Source of the DNA: Psychrobacter sp. WY6
Lineage (GTDB): Bacteria > Pseudomonadota > Gammaproteobacteria > Pseudomonadales > Moraxellaceae
Direction of reading: 5' to 3'
DNA length: 64,000 bases
NCBI RefSeq assembly: GCF_018448495.1
Contig: NZ_CP049902.1
Span: forward strand, 1,426,001-1,490,000
Part shown: piece by piece, positions 52,662 to 62,542 of the stretch
Numbering within the stretch: position 1 is the stretch's first letter
Layout: each line of letters opens with the position of its first letter
The notes under the pieces: model-generated
Databases searched by the model: none
The model's input: only the letters and a program-made list of their open reading frames with translations
What the model was told of the DNA's origin: nothing
Made by a program: the position numbers and the translations under genes

Positions 52662-54251
52662 TTAATGCTGATGGATATGGGTGTCAAACGCGCTAACATA
52701 GTTAAAATACTGATGATGAGCATCGTTACTAAGTATAAATTGTGGGCTTGTGGCTTCGCGGTATCTTCTTGTAGTAGGCTGTCTCCTCGCGCTCTCAATC
52801 AGTTTTATCTCATGCAATAGGGTTTGCTGCTGTGCGTTATTTACGCGAGCATAACTTAGATTGACCATCGCCTGACACAGCGCTTTTAAGACCATCAAAT
52901 CTGCTGCTGCATACCGACGTATCTCGCCTAGTGATGTATTGATAAAATCAGATATTTTGGGAGTATGAGTAACTATGGCTAATATAGCCAAGCGTCGCTG
53001 TTTAACTTCGGCTTTCGATGAATCATCGTTTTGTGCCGGTGTATAAAAATGATAGGGACTGGGCGGCTGACGACGCATCATAATACTTAAGCAACTGGTC
53101 AGTGATTGTACGCAGTTGACCGCTGTTTTTGGATCATTGATACCTGGAGACAATGCTCGTACGGCGATTTCAGTCATTTGTCCCAAGCTATAAGCAATAT
53201 CGTTAGAATGAGTCAATCGTTGTTCGATACGTATACAGCCGGCAAAACGTTGCCAAAAAATTCCGTCAGGCGCGCGCGGCACAACAGCTAAAGATGGCGT
53301 CGCTGTTTTTTGTCGATTATTTGGATGACCTGCTGGACGCTGGTAAAAGTAGCCGATGACGTTTTTGTCAGTGACATAATCGCCAAGATTAATACGCATT
53401 TGCACCACGCCGCCATAGTCTTGTGTCAGTGTAATCAGCGACTCAAGGTAAAATTGTTGGACATAACCTGAGCTTGGTGGATAAATGGGCATCGCTGACC
53501 AATGATGAAACTGTTCAATGTCATGATGTTCTATATCGCGTTGATGCTGGATATCGCAATGATCACGATACCAATAGTGAATATTATTAATCGCATCATT
53601 GCTGGCGTTTTGAATCACATGTGAGGCTTGAATGGCATGTACCATATGCTGTACAAAGTACACCAGCAACAGCGCACATATAATTGCCATGATAATCGCA
53701 AAAGTCACTGCGAGCTGTGGCACACCAAAAGCCACGTCATATTTATGGATAGATTTTAACACCAATAAACTATAACTAAAGGTGCCAATGAACGCCCCCA
53801 ATACAAACTGGTTAGGCGTATCGGTCAAAAAATTGCGCAATAGCCGTGGGCCAAATTGCGAAGAGGCCATCGACAGCACGGCGATTGTAATGGAAAAGGT
53901 CGTGCCTGCTACGCCTAATACTGCGCCTGCGATGGCAGTCATGATAGCGCGCGCCGCATCGTCGTCACCGGTAAAAGCAAAGGTAATCTCTCTGACGGTT
54001 TCGCGGTCAAAGTGTTGATCGATAGTGACCAATAAAGGCGCAAGCAATATTCCAACGATGACGCATGCCGTTGGGATAAACCAATAAGAGCCGATAAGCT
54101 GCTGCCATAGGTTTCTTAGTCGATCAGGCATATCGGTCAGTGTCTGTAGCGACCATAACTGGGCGAACTGCTTTAGTCTGTGCGTTATTGTCAGCAATGC
54201 AGGGTTAAACCAGCCACTTTCAGGGTGTTTATTCAATATTATATGCTCCAC
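52662..54251 (-). CDS. DUF2254 membrane protein
   Basis: 529 residues. It has four membrane segments in the N-terminal half (about residues 55-75, 100-130, 145-165 and 180-205), with the characteristic GVAGTTFSITIAVLSMASSQFGPRLLRNF between them, and a large soluble C-terminal half (GDYVTDKNVIG, SPGINDPKTAVNCV). Function unknown. It starts with GTG at 54251; the ribosome-binding site is not clear, so a later start is possible. Confidence 0.9.
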   Translation of the reverse strand: MEHIILNKHPESGWFNPALLTITHRLKQFAQLWSLQTLTDMPDRLRNLWQQLIGSYWFIPTACVIVGILLAPLLVTIDQHFDRETVREITFAFTGDDDAARAIMTAIAGAVLGVAGTTFSITIAVLSMASSQFGPRLLRNFLTDTPNQFVLGAFIGTFSYSLLVLKSIHKYDVAFGVPQLAVTFAIIMAIICALLLVYFVQHMVHAIQASHVIQNASNDAINNIHYWYRDHCDIQHQRDIEHHDIEQFHHWSAMPIYPPSSGYVQQFYLESLITLTQDYGGVVQMRINLGDYVTDKNVIGYFYQRPAGHPNNRQKTATPSLAVVPRAPDGIFWQRFAGCIRIEQRLTHSNDIAYSLGQMTEIAVRALSPGINDPKTAVNCVQSLTSCLSIMMRRQPPSPYHFYTPAQNDDSSKAEVKQRRLAILAIVTHTPKISDFINTSLGEIRRYAAADLMVLKALCQAMVNLSYARVNNAQQQTLLHEIKLIESARRQPTTRRYREATSPQFILSNDAHHQYFNYVSAFDTHIHQH

Positions 54252-54369
54252 AAGTGACCTAAAAAGCGACCCATTTTTTATTACTAAGCTACGATTTTGT
54301 TTGGCTAATAAAAACTCTTAAAAGTAAATTACCTTACCATATAAGCCACAAAGATTAAAAATTTAGTAA

Positions 54370-54402
54370 AAAAATAAGCCCCTATCATAGGAGCTTATTT
54401 TT
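54370..54402 (-). terminator. Terminator after the M66 lipoprotein
   Basis: AAAAATAAGC pairs with GCTTATTTTT, with an inner CCTAT/ATAGG stem. On the minus strand it follows the gene at 54422 and is followed by T-rich sequence. Confidence 0.8.
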
Positions 54403-54421
54403 AGCATGATGGATTGTTCTG

Positions 54422-57400
54422 TTAATTGACTAGATTGTCAATCCAATTGCTTATCGCAGTGCTTACTTTTGCTAATACTGAAGGCTCTTCTGTATTATCT
54501 GTATTCAATGACCTTGTTTGCATATTATCCATCGTTTGCATATTATCCATCGTCACTGCTTGTTTTTGCATACTATCCACAATTAATGGTAGGTTGTTAC
54601 CAGCGGTTGCTAAGATAAAGCTTGGGTTTTTAGTCAGCGTCGTCCATTTCTGATTCCAGCCACCACTACAATTGTAAGTAATTAAGCTTCCGCGATTATC
54701 TACTAAGTTACCAGTACGCAAATCAAAGCATTTGCCACCTTGTTTGATTTGGTCGGCACCGTTCATCTCCCAAACTTGCGCTGGCGAGTCCAAACTACAA
54801 GCGCCTAAAACGACCCAAGAACCTTGTTCCGTTAAGCACTGATCTAATGCCATTTTGCTGTGAATTTTGCCTTTGAGATCGTAAATCCACTGTTCAGAGT
54901 CATCACCAGCACAGCCACTTGGGCCGCTAATAAAGCTATTTAACTTACCATCTTCTAAGGTTTCAACTTTAAGGCAGTTGTTGCCATTACGGATAGTAGT
55001 CACATTATCTAAAGTTTTGTCATCTTGTAAATCTAACAATTCGACAAATCCCTGAAATGCAGTGAGTGCTTTAGGCTCTTTTTTGATTAAATCCGTACGA
55101 TAGACATTGACCCAGCGGTTTAGACGATTTAGAGTTTCTTGCTGCTTCTCATAACGCTCTAATGTTTGGAGTGCTAAAGGGCTAAGCTCATCACGATACT
55201 CTTTATAAGAATCATATAATAACTGACCGTTGGCGTCTAAACTAATAGTCGAATGTTCTGCTTGAGCAAGAAGTTTCTGCTCTAAGATTGGCAATTCTAT
55301 CTTTCTTAGTGCCGTATAGCCCTGTTCTTTACCAAAGGTAACCGCGGGTTTAATCGCATCACTATATTGACGAATATCAATGGTTGAGAGCTGTACTTGT
55401 GCTTCATTGGCTTTTTTACAGTACAAATCTACTTTTTTCGGGTTGTCTGCAATCGCTAAATTAACATGGAACTTATTGGCGTTACTGGTCATCCGATTAG
55501 GAGCCAACGCAATATCATTAATCGTGTTATTACTATAAGTAACGCTTAACCAGCAGCTTGCTGATTCAAGCGAGTTATGGGGTGTCGGTAGCTCAAAAAC
55601 GTTGCCCCAGTTACCACGTGCTTCTGGATAAATGATGCCTTTTTGCGTGACAGGGTCATAACCGCCTAAAATGGTAAAGACTGGCACGCCTTGTAAGCGT
55701 GGTTTTAAGTAATTACCGTCGGCACTGTTATACCAAACGTTTTTGGATTCTTTCCACACTTTAGGCTGGATGACTTCCATCTTTCTGAGCTTAGCATTCC
55801 ACTTCTTATAGCCAGTTGGTGAATCAGTGTCAAATACAGCCCGATCAAACGCTGGCTGTATCTTAATTTTTGTACTATAACCTGTATAATGAGTGTAACT
55901 TGAATAAGCGCCACTCTGTGATCCACCAGACATCGCATCGCGACCATAGCCATAGGTGGCTAAGAAAAGAGGTTTACCAGTGAGACCATCACCCTCGACC
56001 TGTCGTGGCCAGTCTAAGTTGCTGCGCATTTTGTTTCTGACGCCATTATAGCCCCAGCCACTATTGGCATGATGCTCGGCCCAAAAGAAATCGCCGTTCT
56101 GTTCACCAGGATAATGACCCAAGCCATAATGATGACCGATTTCATGGCTGAACTCATTACCTTGAGAGTCGATTAGGGTCAACATACCATTACCGCCGCT
56201 TAAGCCGTGGTTATATTCACCATTCTTATATTTACCGCGAGCGTGATGCGCATTGACGTTCTGGGTCAATTGCGGTTGCTCTTGACTTTGCATTGACGCA
56301 CTGGTGACGCCCCAATTGGCTAAATTAATGCCAACACCAAAGGTTGATTTCGCGGTGTTTTCGCGCATATCACCAGCATAAACGCCAGCATCATTTGAGT
56401 CACTGACTGAGTCATAAATAGTGCCATTGGCGACTATTACTCGTTCGAGCTTCATGTCATCATAGCTAGCAACGGTCATTTGTGCTGCTGGAATGGTCTG
56501 GAAGTAGTCTGAACCTGCTCTTTCTGGATCGCGTAGCATATAATGACCCCAAGATTGAGGTGCATCCGTTAACATGCCCAGACGGATATTGGTCAATACC
56601 AACTCACCAGGGGCGGCAAAATCTATGTTATCTTCTGACAATTCACCGCTACGATTTTGGTCATCCACAATGCGAATTTTGAGACCACCTTGTACCTCAT
56701 CCCAGTTGAGTTTGGTTGACCATGCGCGCTTACTGTAAGCAACGCGAGGACGTTGGTCAGTGTTAGTCTGATCCGTGTCTGGGATTTGAGTCGGATCGGC
56801 TAAATTGACAGTTCGTAATAAAACCCCATCTTGATAAATCTCTACAACTAGCTCATCAATGTCACCCATTTCAAGCGTAGGTGTCACTAATAACAGCGCC
56901 TCTTTTTCTGCCGTCAGGCGCGGCATGTTTTTTGCTTCGTTACCCTGTGGATCAACGGTATGATTCTGCCCAAACTGTATCATCGCTTGAAAGTCGCCAA
57001 CCAAGTCTGGACGAATAGCACGAATTTCTCCCGCTCTACCATCGTGGTCAAAAAACCCTAATAAATAAAAATCAGCAATATCCTTTTTTGGTTCTGGATA
57101 TTTAATAGGCGTACTTGGTTCAATTGGCGTAGCAGGAATACTCGTTACTGGTGGCTTAATAGGCGTACTTGGCCCAAGTGGCGTAGCAGGAATGCTCGTT
57201 ATTGGTGGCTTAATAGGTGTACTTGGTTCAAGTGGCGTAGCAGGAATACTCGTTATTGGTGGCTTAATAGGTGTACTTGGTTCAAGTGGCGTAGCAGGAA
57301 TACTCGTTACTGGTGGTTTAACAGGCGGCGTTTCTACTGGTAGATTAACTGTTGGTGCAGGTGATGATGTGCTGCCATCACCTTCACCACAAGCAGAAAG

Positions 57401-57460
57401 CATAATGGATACGACACAAATGCTTAGCGCTTTTACTGGGAATGCTATTGTGTTTTTCAA
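54422..57460 (-). CDS. M66-type zinc metalloprotease lipoprotein with ricin-like lectin domain
   Basis: 1012 residues. A TTG start has AGGG 7 bases upstream. A lipoprotein signal ends at LSAC (Cys24). A Pro/Ser/Thr-rich linker contains four 18-residue repeats (about 48-119). The central region has the metzincin zinc site HEIGHHYGLGH at 439-449 in a StcE/TagA-like (M66) context. The C-terminal region (about 860-980) has Cys pairs and repeated QxW motifs (EQWIYD, AQVWEM, NQKWTT), as in ricin-type lectins. M66 enzymes such as StcE cut mucin-type glycoproteins; the natural substrate here is unknown. Probably on the cell surface. Confidence 0.87.
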   Translation of the reverse strand: MKNTIAFPVKALSICVVSIMLSACGEGDGSTSSPAPTVNLPVETPPVKPPVTSIPATPLEPSTPIKPPITSIPATPLEPSTPIKPPITSIPATPLGPSTPIKPPVTSIPATPIEPSTPIKYPEPKKDIADFYLLGFFDHDGRAGEIRAIRPDLVGDFQAMIQFGQNHTVDPQGNEAKNMPRLTAEKEALLLVTPTLEMGDIDELVVEIYQDGVLLRTVNLADPTQIPDTDQTNTDQRPRVAYSKRAWSTKLNWDEVQGGLKIRIVDDQNRSGELSEDNIDFAAPGELVLTNIRLGMLTDAPQSWGHYMLRDPERAGSDYFQTIPAAQMTVASYDDMKLERVIVANGTIYDSVSDSNDAGVYAGDMRENTAKSTFGVGINLANWGVTSASMQSQEQPQLTQNVNAHHARGKYKNGEYNHGLSGGNGMLTLIDSQGNEFSHEIGHHYGLGHYPGEQNGDFFWAEHHANSGWGYNGVRNKMRSNLDWPRQVEGDGLTGKPLFLATYGYGRDAMSGGSQSGAYSSYTHYTGYSTKIKIQPAFDRAVFDTDSPTGYKKWNAKLRKMEVIQPKVWKESKNVWYNSADGNYLKPRLQGVPVFTILGGYDPVTQKGIIYPEARGNWGNVFELPTPHNSLESASCWLSVTYSNNTINDIALAPNRMTSNANKFHVNLAIADNPKKVDLYCKKANEAQVQLSTIDIRQYSDAIKPAVTFGKEQGYTALRKIELPILEQKLLAQAEHSTISLDANGQLLYDSYKEYRDELSPLALQTLERYEKQQETLNRLNRWVNVYRTDLIKKEPKALTAFQGFVELLDLQDDKTLDNVTTIRNGNNCLKVETLEDGKLNSFISGPSGCAGDDSEQWIYDLKGKIHSKMALDQCLTEQGSWVVLGACSLDSPAQVWEMNGADQIKQGGKCFDLRTGNLVDNRGSLITYNCSGGWNQKWTTLTKNPSFILATAGNNLPLIVDSMQKQAVTMDNMQTMDNMQTRSLNTDNTEEPSVLAKVSTAISNWIDNLVN
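57104..57319 (-). repeat. Four tandem 54-bp repeats in the lipoprotein linker
   Basis: Each unit encodes 18 residues of the form KPPxTSIPATPLEPSTPI, with substitutions at Ile/Val, Leu/Ile and Glu/Gly. Nearly identical units suggest recent expansion and possible length variation between strains. Confidence 0.92.
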
Positions 57461-57612
57461 TTTATTGCCCTAATAAAGTTTAAGGCAATATAACAGCTGT
57501 GTTAGTATCTCGTACGACTTTTGTTCTATAGATAATAATAAGTTCTATTACAAACTCTAGTGAAAATTAATTTTTATTATTCAATATACCTCATTCATTA
57601 CTAACGCTTTTC

Positions 57613-59163
57613 TTAATTCGTCTTTGGGTTATCTGATTCAGTAATGATTTCGTCTTTATAATTAAAGAGATTACCATTGGTTTTAATTTGAGAGTCATTC
57701 AAATCTTTAGGAATAAGAATCTCATTGTCCCGCTCATCGCATTCAATATCACTGTCTTTATCATAAGCTATTGGGTCAAAGTGTGGGGTGTCTTTGATCG
57801 GCTCATTCTTGTCTAATGCTGCAGTGGTTGCCGAGGTTTTTCTAAATAAATTTGATTGACCGCCTTTGATGCCTTTCCCATTAGAATCAGCTTTCTTACG
57901 TGGCTCACTATTGGCAAAAATAGCATTTAACGGTAGATCTAACTGTTGCTTGGCATAAGCTTCCGTATTTTCAAAACGGTTGACTAGCAAGCTAAGCCAA
58001 GGTTTTTGATCCTCTGGCCCCATCTCATCCAGCTCATCTTTGATAGGCAAGGGGTAAGGTAGCGTGCGATAAAAATCCCATAATGTCATTTTGCTCAAAT
58101 CTCTCTTGAGCACATAATCATTATCTTCAGTCATGGTGATTAAATTGCTGTCTTGCAGATAATTAATATAGGTATACCATTTTGGTAGCTCTTTGCGTCC
58201 TAGCACGTTACGTAGCGCTTGTTCGCTTACCGCTTCCCCTTTTAAATGATGGGTATAAACGAGGTTTAGCATATCGAGCAAACTTAGGAGTGGGTGGCGT
58301 GGATAGACCTCTTCAGTCTCAAAAATCGTCAAGGTATAGCTAATCTCAACACCTAATAGAATTAAGTTCCAAGACAAATATATCCATAATAAGAAGATGG
58401 GCAGTGCCGCAAAAGCCCCGTAAATCGCTTCATAACTGGTGAAATTTGCCATTACTGTACCAAACAGGTGCTTCATCAGCTCGAATACGATAGCGACGAA
58501 GAGACCAGCAATGGCTGCATTTTTTGCGGGTACGCGTGCTTTTGGGATAAACCAGTACATACCAATAAAGCCTGCGACAGTGATGCCAATGGATACGGCT
58601 TGTACCCAAAAAGACCAGTCAATGCCATAACCAGCGATTTGTCGATTTAAAAAACTCAGACTTTGTACCGCGCTTGAAGCAAGAAATGCCGTACCAAGTA
58701 CTAACGGTCCTAAAGTGACGATGGTCCAATAGCGCAGCATACTTTTCATACCGCCAGAGCGATTTTCTACCCGCCAGATTTGGTTAAATGCGCGCTCGAT
58801 GGTTGTTAACGTCATAATGGTCGTAAAAAATAACACCATTGCCCCAATGATGGTTAGATTTGAGGATTTTTCAGCGAAGCTATTGATATACTCACTGACC
58901 TGCATGCTTGATTGTGGTAGCAAGTTACTATAAATCACTTCATATATCTGTGCTCTAACGGACGCAAGTGCGGGTACAGAAGATAGGATCATCAATAGGA
59001 CGGTTAGGACGGGTACAATTGACAACATAGTCGTGTAGGTCAGCGATGCCGCTTTTTGCTGGCAATTGTCTTCAAAAAAGTGCCGAGTCAAGAATCGTAA
59101 AAATTGAAACCAGCGTTGATGTAAAAACGGGATTTTTTTTGATAAATTTTCCATATCGACCAT
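57613..59163 (-). CDS. YihY/BrkB family membrane protein
   Basis: 516 residues with six membrane segments in the first 300: SLTYTTMLSIVPVLTVLLMI, LTIIGAMVLFFTTIMTLTTI, further segments, then AIYGAFAALPIFLLWIYLSW. This is the UPF0761/YihY pattern. The C-terminal 200 residues form a soluble, charged extension. Once named ribonuclease BN in error; the function is unresolved. The start may be the ATG at 59154. Confidence 0.9.
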   Translation of the reverse strand: MVDMENLSKKIPFLHQRWFQFLRFLTRHFFEDNCQQKAASLTYTTMLSIVPVLTVLLMILSSVPALASVRAQIYEVIYSNLLPQSSMQVSEYINSFAEKSSNLTIIGAMVLFFTTIMTLTTIERAFNQIWRVENRSGGMKSMLRYWTIVTLGPLVLGTAFLASSAVQSLSFLNRQIAGYGIDWSFWVQAVSIGITVAGFIGMYWFIPKARVPAKNAAIAGLFVAIVFELMKHLFGTVMANFTSYEAIYGAFAALPIFLLWIYLSWNLILLGVEISYTLTIFETEEVYPRHPLLSLLDMLNLVYTHHLKGEAVSEQALRNVLGRKELPKWYTYINYLQDSNLITMTEDNDYVLKRDLSKMTLWDFYRTLPYPLPIKDELDEMGPEDQKPWLSLLVNRFENTEAYAKQQLDLPLNAIFANSEPRKKADSNGKGIKGGQSNLFRKTSATTAALDKNEPIKDTPHFDPIAYDKDSDIECDERDNEILIPKDLNDSQIKTNGNLFNYKDEIITESDNPKTN

Positions 59164-59576
59164 TTAGCAGGTGTTTGAGTGACAGTAGTGTAACAAAGAT
59201 ATGCTGTTATCATCTGCGGTTTAATTGTGTCAAAATGCACAGCAGTAACCCCTCTAGCAGGTTATTAGCGACAATGTGTACCAAGGCTGTTTGCATGTCG
59301 GTGAATGACTGGGGCATAATATATGCCTATATTGCAGTATCTGTCACAGATTATGTATAGTCATTCCACTATAAAATTATTACAGCGTTAACCTCGCTTG
59401 AAGTATTAAATATACATCTACACTCGGTTGCCTTGTACTAGTACTATTTTTAAATTGAATCGACTATAGCTACATAATCAATAAGGTTTTATGCTAGAGA
59501 AATAGACTGCATAGAAGCTGTTGTAGGTGATTAAAATCAACAATAACATTAATGGTTTTATGAGGAAGTATTGCTA
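59164..59576. other. Divergent intergenic region yihY-like / wrbA
   Basis: 413 bases; no gene seen. GAGGAAG lies just before wrbA. Confidence 0.4.
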
Positions 59577-60194
59577 ATGAGTCAGACCGCCCCTTATGTT
59601 TTGGTGCTCTATTATTCAAATTACGGTACGACTAAGACATTGGCTTATGCTATCGCTCAAGGTATTGAGGATGCTGGTATGACAGCCCGTATCCGTACTG
59701 TACCAACGGTTGCACCAGAGACCACGTCGAGCAAGCCTGCGATACCTGATGAAGGTGACTTATATTGCACTATGGACGATCTAAAAGACTGTATGGGTTT
59801 GGCGCTTGGTAGCCCGACGCACTTCGGTAATATGGCTGCTCCCATGAAATATTTTTGGGACAATACGGTCACTATTTGGCTGGCAGGTAATTTACAGAAC
59901 AAACCTGCTGCTGTATTTACTGCGACCGGCTCGATGCACGGCGGTCAAGAGACGACATTGCTGACCATGATGTTGCCGTTGATGCATCACGGCATGATTC
60001 TTGTTGGTGTGCCTTATGCTGAGCCTGCGCTTAATCGTACTCATCATGGTGGCTCGCCTTATGGTGCCAGCCACGTGAGTGGGGCGTTACATGATCAACC
60101 CGTCTCAGCTGATGAGCGCGAGTTGGCTATCGCCCAAGGTCGCCGCTTGGCTATTAGTGCTACTGCATTGGCGCAAGCTAACTGGACTCGCTAA
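59577..60194 (+). CDS. wrbA: NAD(P)H:quinone oxidoreductase WrbA
   Basis: FMN-dependent two-electron quinone reductase. 205 residues: the flavodoxin loop YYSNYGTTKTLA, the GSPTHFGNMAAPMKYFWD FMN site and FTATGSMHGGQETTL. I chose the ATG at 59577 because GAGGAAG lies 8 bases upstream. It is followed by a DUF2069 gene, a common gammaproteobacterial pairing. Confidence 0.95.
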   Translation: MSQTAPYVLVLYYSNYGTTKTLAYAIAQGIEDAGMTARIRTVPTVAPETTSSKPAIPDEGDLYCTMDDLKDCMGLALGSPTHFGNMAAPMKYFWDNTVTIWLAGNLQNKPAAVFTATGSMHGGQETTLLTMMLPLMHHGMILVGVPYAEPALNRTHHGGSPYGASHVSGALHDQPVSADERELAIAQGRRLAISATALAQANWTR

Positions 60195-60254
60195 GCGGAT
60201 TTTTAGCATGCAAGGTCTTATATAACGCTATTAATTAGGAAGTAAATATATCTA

Positions 60255-60731
60255 ATGGTTACAAACCGCTCCGATAGTGAGATAAGCGCACCAGCCAAAA
60301 AATCTGCCAAAGCTGCTAAACTTAAAAAGCCAATTACGCCCATTCGTCAGCGCTTGATGGTGACTTGGCTGATTTGGTTGGTTTATAGACTGCTTGGGCT
60401 ACCTATTTTTATCAATGTTTTTAATCCCAGTAGTCCTGATGTCATTGGCGGTATCGCCTGGCAAGCATTATGGCTAGTGCCAGCATTTATTTTGACGCCC
60501 GCGATACTACGGGGTCGTTCGCCGTATGTGCTATTGATAGGTAGTATGCTTACCTTGGTTTATTTGGGGGCGAGTGGTGTGGTGCTGTTTACCCGCGTTT
60601 ACGGCAGCAGTTGGGCAGAGATAGTGGTTTATCTGCTTGATTTTGTCTTATTACTGGCAATCAATATTTGGTTATTTATTCTACTAAAGCGTCTTCCTTC
60701 AATGAACAACGTCGTTAAGCAGCCGCGTTAG
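60255..60731 (+). CDS. DUF2069 membrane protein
   Basis: 158 residues: a Lys/Ala-rich N-terminal tail of about 35, then four hydrophobic segments (VTWLIWLVYRLLGLPIF, GIAWQALWLVPAFIL, YVLLIGSMLTLVYLG, IVVYLLDFVLLLAINIWLFI). This fits DUF2069. Function unknown. Confidence 0.85.
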   Translation: MVTNRSDSEISAPAKKSAKAAKLKKPITPIRQRLMVTWLIWLVYRLLGLPIFINVFNPSSPDVIGGIAWQALWLVPAFILTPAILRGRSPYVLLIGSMLTLVYLGASGVVLFTRVYGSSWAEIVVYLLDFVLLLAINIWLFILLKRLPSMNNVVKQPR

Positions 60732-60760
60732 TTGATTTAGCGAAGTGTAAGACAAAAAAA

Positions 60761-60790
60761 GCGGCGCTCTATTTAGAGCGCCGCTTTTTT
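60761..60790. terminator. Bidirectional terminator DUF2069 / DUF3108
   Basis: A GC-rich 10-bp stem (GCGGCGCTCT with AGAGCGCCGC), 4-base loop ATTT, with A and T runs on the two sides. Confidence 0.92.
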
Positions 60791-60816
60791 ATGCTATTTC
60801 TGTTTATTTAAAAAGC

Positions 60817-61587
60817 TTAATTTACTTTGGTTAATTCTAAATCCATCTTTTTGCCATCATTAATTTGGCTAACTTTTACTGGTAGGTAATTTAAGCTTGG
60901 TGCGAGCCAAAAACTGGTAGAACGACTATTGTCATCGTGGATACGGTCGACACGTACGGTATCAAATGTGCCAGCTGGAACGGTAATCTTGGTGTTACCA
61001 GATTTTTTAAAAGGGGTTTTCTCTATTTTGTCTTTTTTCGCCATGTAATAGTTGCCAGAGAATTTACCGTTCAATAAATCTTGGCGAATTTGTACTTCCA
61101 AACTTAAATCATCAAAAGCTTGTTGTGCCATGTTCATGGTCGTCGATTTGCCTTTATAGTTACTCACCACCTTCTTACTGCTTGGATTGAAGTCTAATTT
61201 GTGCGTACGACCAACGCCTAATAGCTTATAAGTGGTGCTGGCTTGAGTCGGAATGACATTATTACCGTTGATGGTAAAAGTACTGTTTTGCGAAGCGCTT
61301 GCGACACCTGCCACCCGAGCATTGACATTATATTTCCAAGTATTGCCAGATTTGTTAAGCGTGCGAGTAGCCGTACCTTTATATTTGTCCTCAACCGTAA
61401 AGCTGTAGTTGGCGCTTGAAGGTTCGATATTCTTTGCGCTGGCAAGGGTTGGTGCAGTCATACTTATCGCTCCAATCGTAGCAATACTGGCCCCAGTGGT
61501 TAGGGCGGTTAAAAACTTAGACTTGCTACGTTTAGTATTATTAGTATCGGTTGTTAATGACTTTTGATCGTTTGATAAAAAACTCAT
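60817..61587 (-). CDS. Exported DUF3108 protein
   Basis: 256 residues with a long signal peptide (basic region to about 27, hydrophobic core ALTTGASIATIGAISMTA, cleavage near LASA-K). The mature part is a beta-rich DUF3108 domain (YKLLGVGRTHKLDFNPSSKK, VPAGTFDTVRVDRIHDDN, FWLAPSLNYLPVKV). Function unknown. I chose the ATG at 61587, which has AAGGA 6 bases upstream; the ATG at 61593 touches the AAGGA itself. Confidence 0.87.
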   Translation of the reverse strand: MSFLSNDQKSLTTDTNNTKRSKSKFLTALTTGASIATIGAISMTAPTLASAKNIEPSSANYSFTVEDKYKGTATRTLNKSGNTWKYNVNARVAGVASASQNSTFTINGNNVIPTQASTTYKLLGVGRTHKLDFNPSSKKVVSNYKGKSTTMNMAQQAFDDLSLEVQIRQDLLNGKFSGNYYMAKKDKIEKTPFKKSGNTKITVPAGTFDTVRVDRIHDDNSRSTSFWLAPSLNYLPVKVSQINDGKKMDLELTKVN

Positions 61588-61903
61588 GGACATTCCTTAA
61601 TCGCTATTTATGGCATTGCTTATAACTATTGTTATTTTCTCAAGGACTATAATGGTCATGTCCTGCTATCTTTTCAAGAGTGCCAGCTGTCCCTGTGGTG
61701 TTGCTATTGTAGCCAAGGTTGCTGGCATCGAGCGCGATATCATCAGGCGTCACTTGCTGTAACTTGAGTAAGCAGGAGTAAGTTAATCGGTCAGTTGTAA
61801 ATGATATGCTGTAACTTATCGGTGTTGAAATTTAGCACTCATATGGCGGCTTTTAAAATCATGCTAAGGCCTTTAATACGGTGCAATCCAATCAAATGAC
61901 TGT

Positions 61904-61951
61904 TCATAAACGTCATTACCAACTAAATCATAAACGTCATTACCAACTAAA
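61904..61951. repeat. Perfect 24-bp tandem duplication
   Basis: Two identical 24-base units lie end to end, about 45 bases upstream of the groES heat-shock promoter. Confidence 0.9.
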
Positions 61952-61995
61952 TAATCCACGATATGCAAAATTCTTGTAAATTTTTGGGCTTTACA

Positions 61996-62021
61996 CTTGA
62001 AGCTAACTCACTTTGCCCCCA
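61996..62021 (+). promoter_or_regulatory. Sigma-32 type promoter of groESL
   Basis: CTTGAAG, a 13-base spacer and CCCCCA match the heat-shock consensus CTTGAAA / CCCCAT. The leader to groES would be about 125 bases. Confidence 0.7.
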
Positions 62022-62152
62022 CTTTTTGATACAAGCTCAAAGCTTATCTTTAGAATGCTGTTTTAAGCAGTAGTGCCTATAGATATTGGTATTGAGACCA
62101 TTAATTCAAATAAACCCTTATTGCAAATAACCAAATTATTGGAGACATATTG

Positions 62153-62443
62153 ATGAATATTCGTCCTTTACATGATCGCATCGTTGTCCGCCGCATAGAA
62201 GAAGAAACAAAAACGGCTGGTGGTATCTTGCTTCCTGGTTCTGCTCAAGAAAAACCTTCACAAGGTGAAGTGCTAGCAACTGGTAACGGTCAGATTCGTG
62301 ACAACGGCGAAACTCGCGCGTTAGATGTAAAAACTGGCGACAAAGTCTTGTTCGGTCAATATGCTGGTCAAACCGTGAAAGTTGACGGCGAAGAACTATT
62401 GATTATGAAAGAATCTGATGTATTGGGTGTGTTAGAAGGCTAG
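62153..62443 (+). CDS. groES: Co-chaperonin GroES
   Basis: Heptameric lid of the GroEL cage. 96 residues: [20 protein letters not shown], the mobile loop [18 protein letters not shown] and the end VLGVLEG. GGAG lies 10 bases before the ATG. Intact. Confidence 0.98.
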   Translation: MNIRPLHDRIVVRRIEEETKTAGGILLPGSAQEKPSQGEVLATGNGQIRDNGETRALDVKTGDKVLFGQYAGQTVKVDGEELLIMKESDVLGVLEG

Positions 62444-62542
62444 TCCTTTTTGAGTATTTTTATACTCAGCGCATTTTGACAACATTATTGAAAAATCATT
62501 GAAACATTTAATTGCATTCTCATACTTATAATAGTGGAGTAA

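Larger units (their letters stand above)
61594..62152. other. Intergenic region upstream of groES
   Basis: 559 bases. It holds a 24-bp tandem duplication (61904-61951) and the heat-shock promoter (61996-62021). No gene seen; no CIRCE element found. Confidence 0.6.

Noticed and set aside
57104-57319. Regularly spaced repeats that might be a CRISPR array
   Set aside because: The units are contiguous, in frame and encode a Pro/Ser/Thr-rich stalk; there are no spacers and no cas genes.
61904-61951. Repeat pair as a mini-CRISPR or att site
   Set aside because: Two directly adjoining copies without a spacer; a simple duplication explains it.
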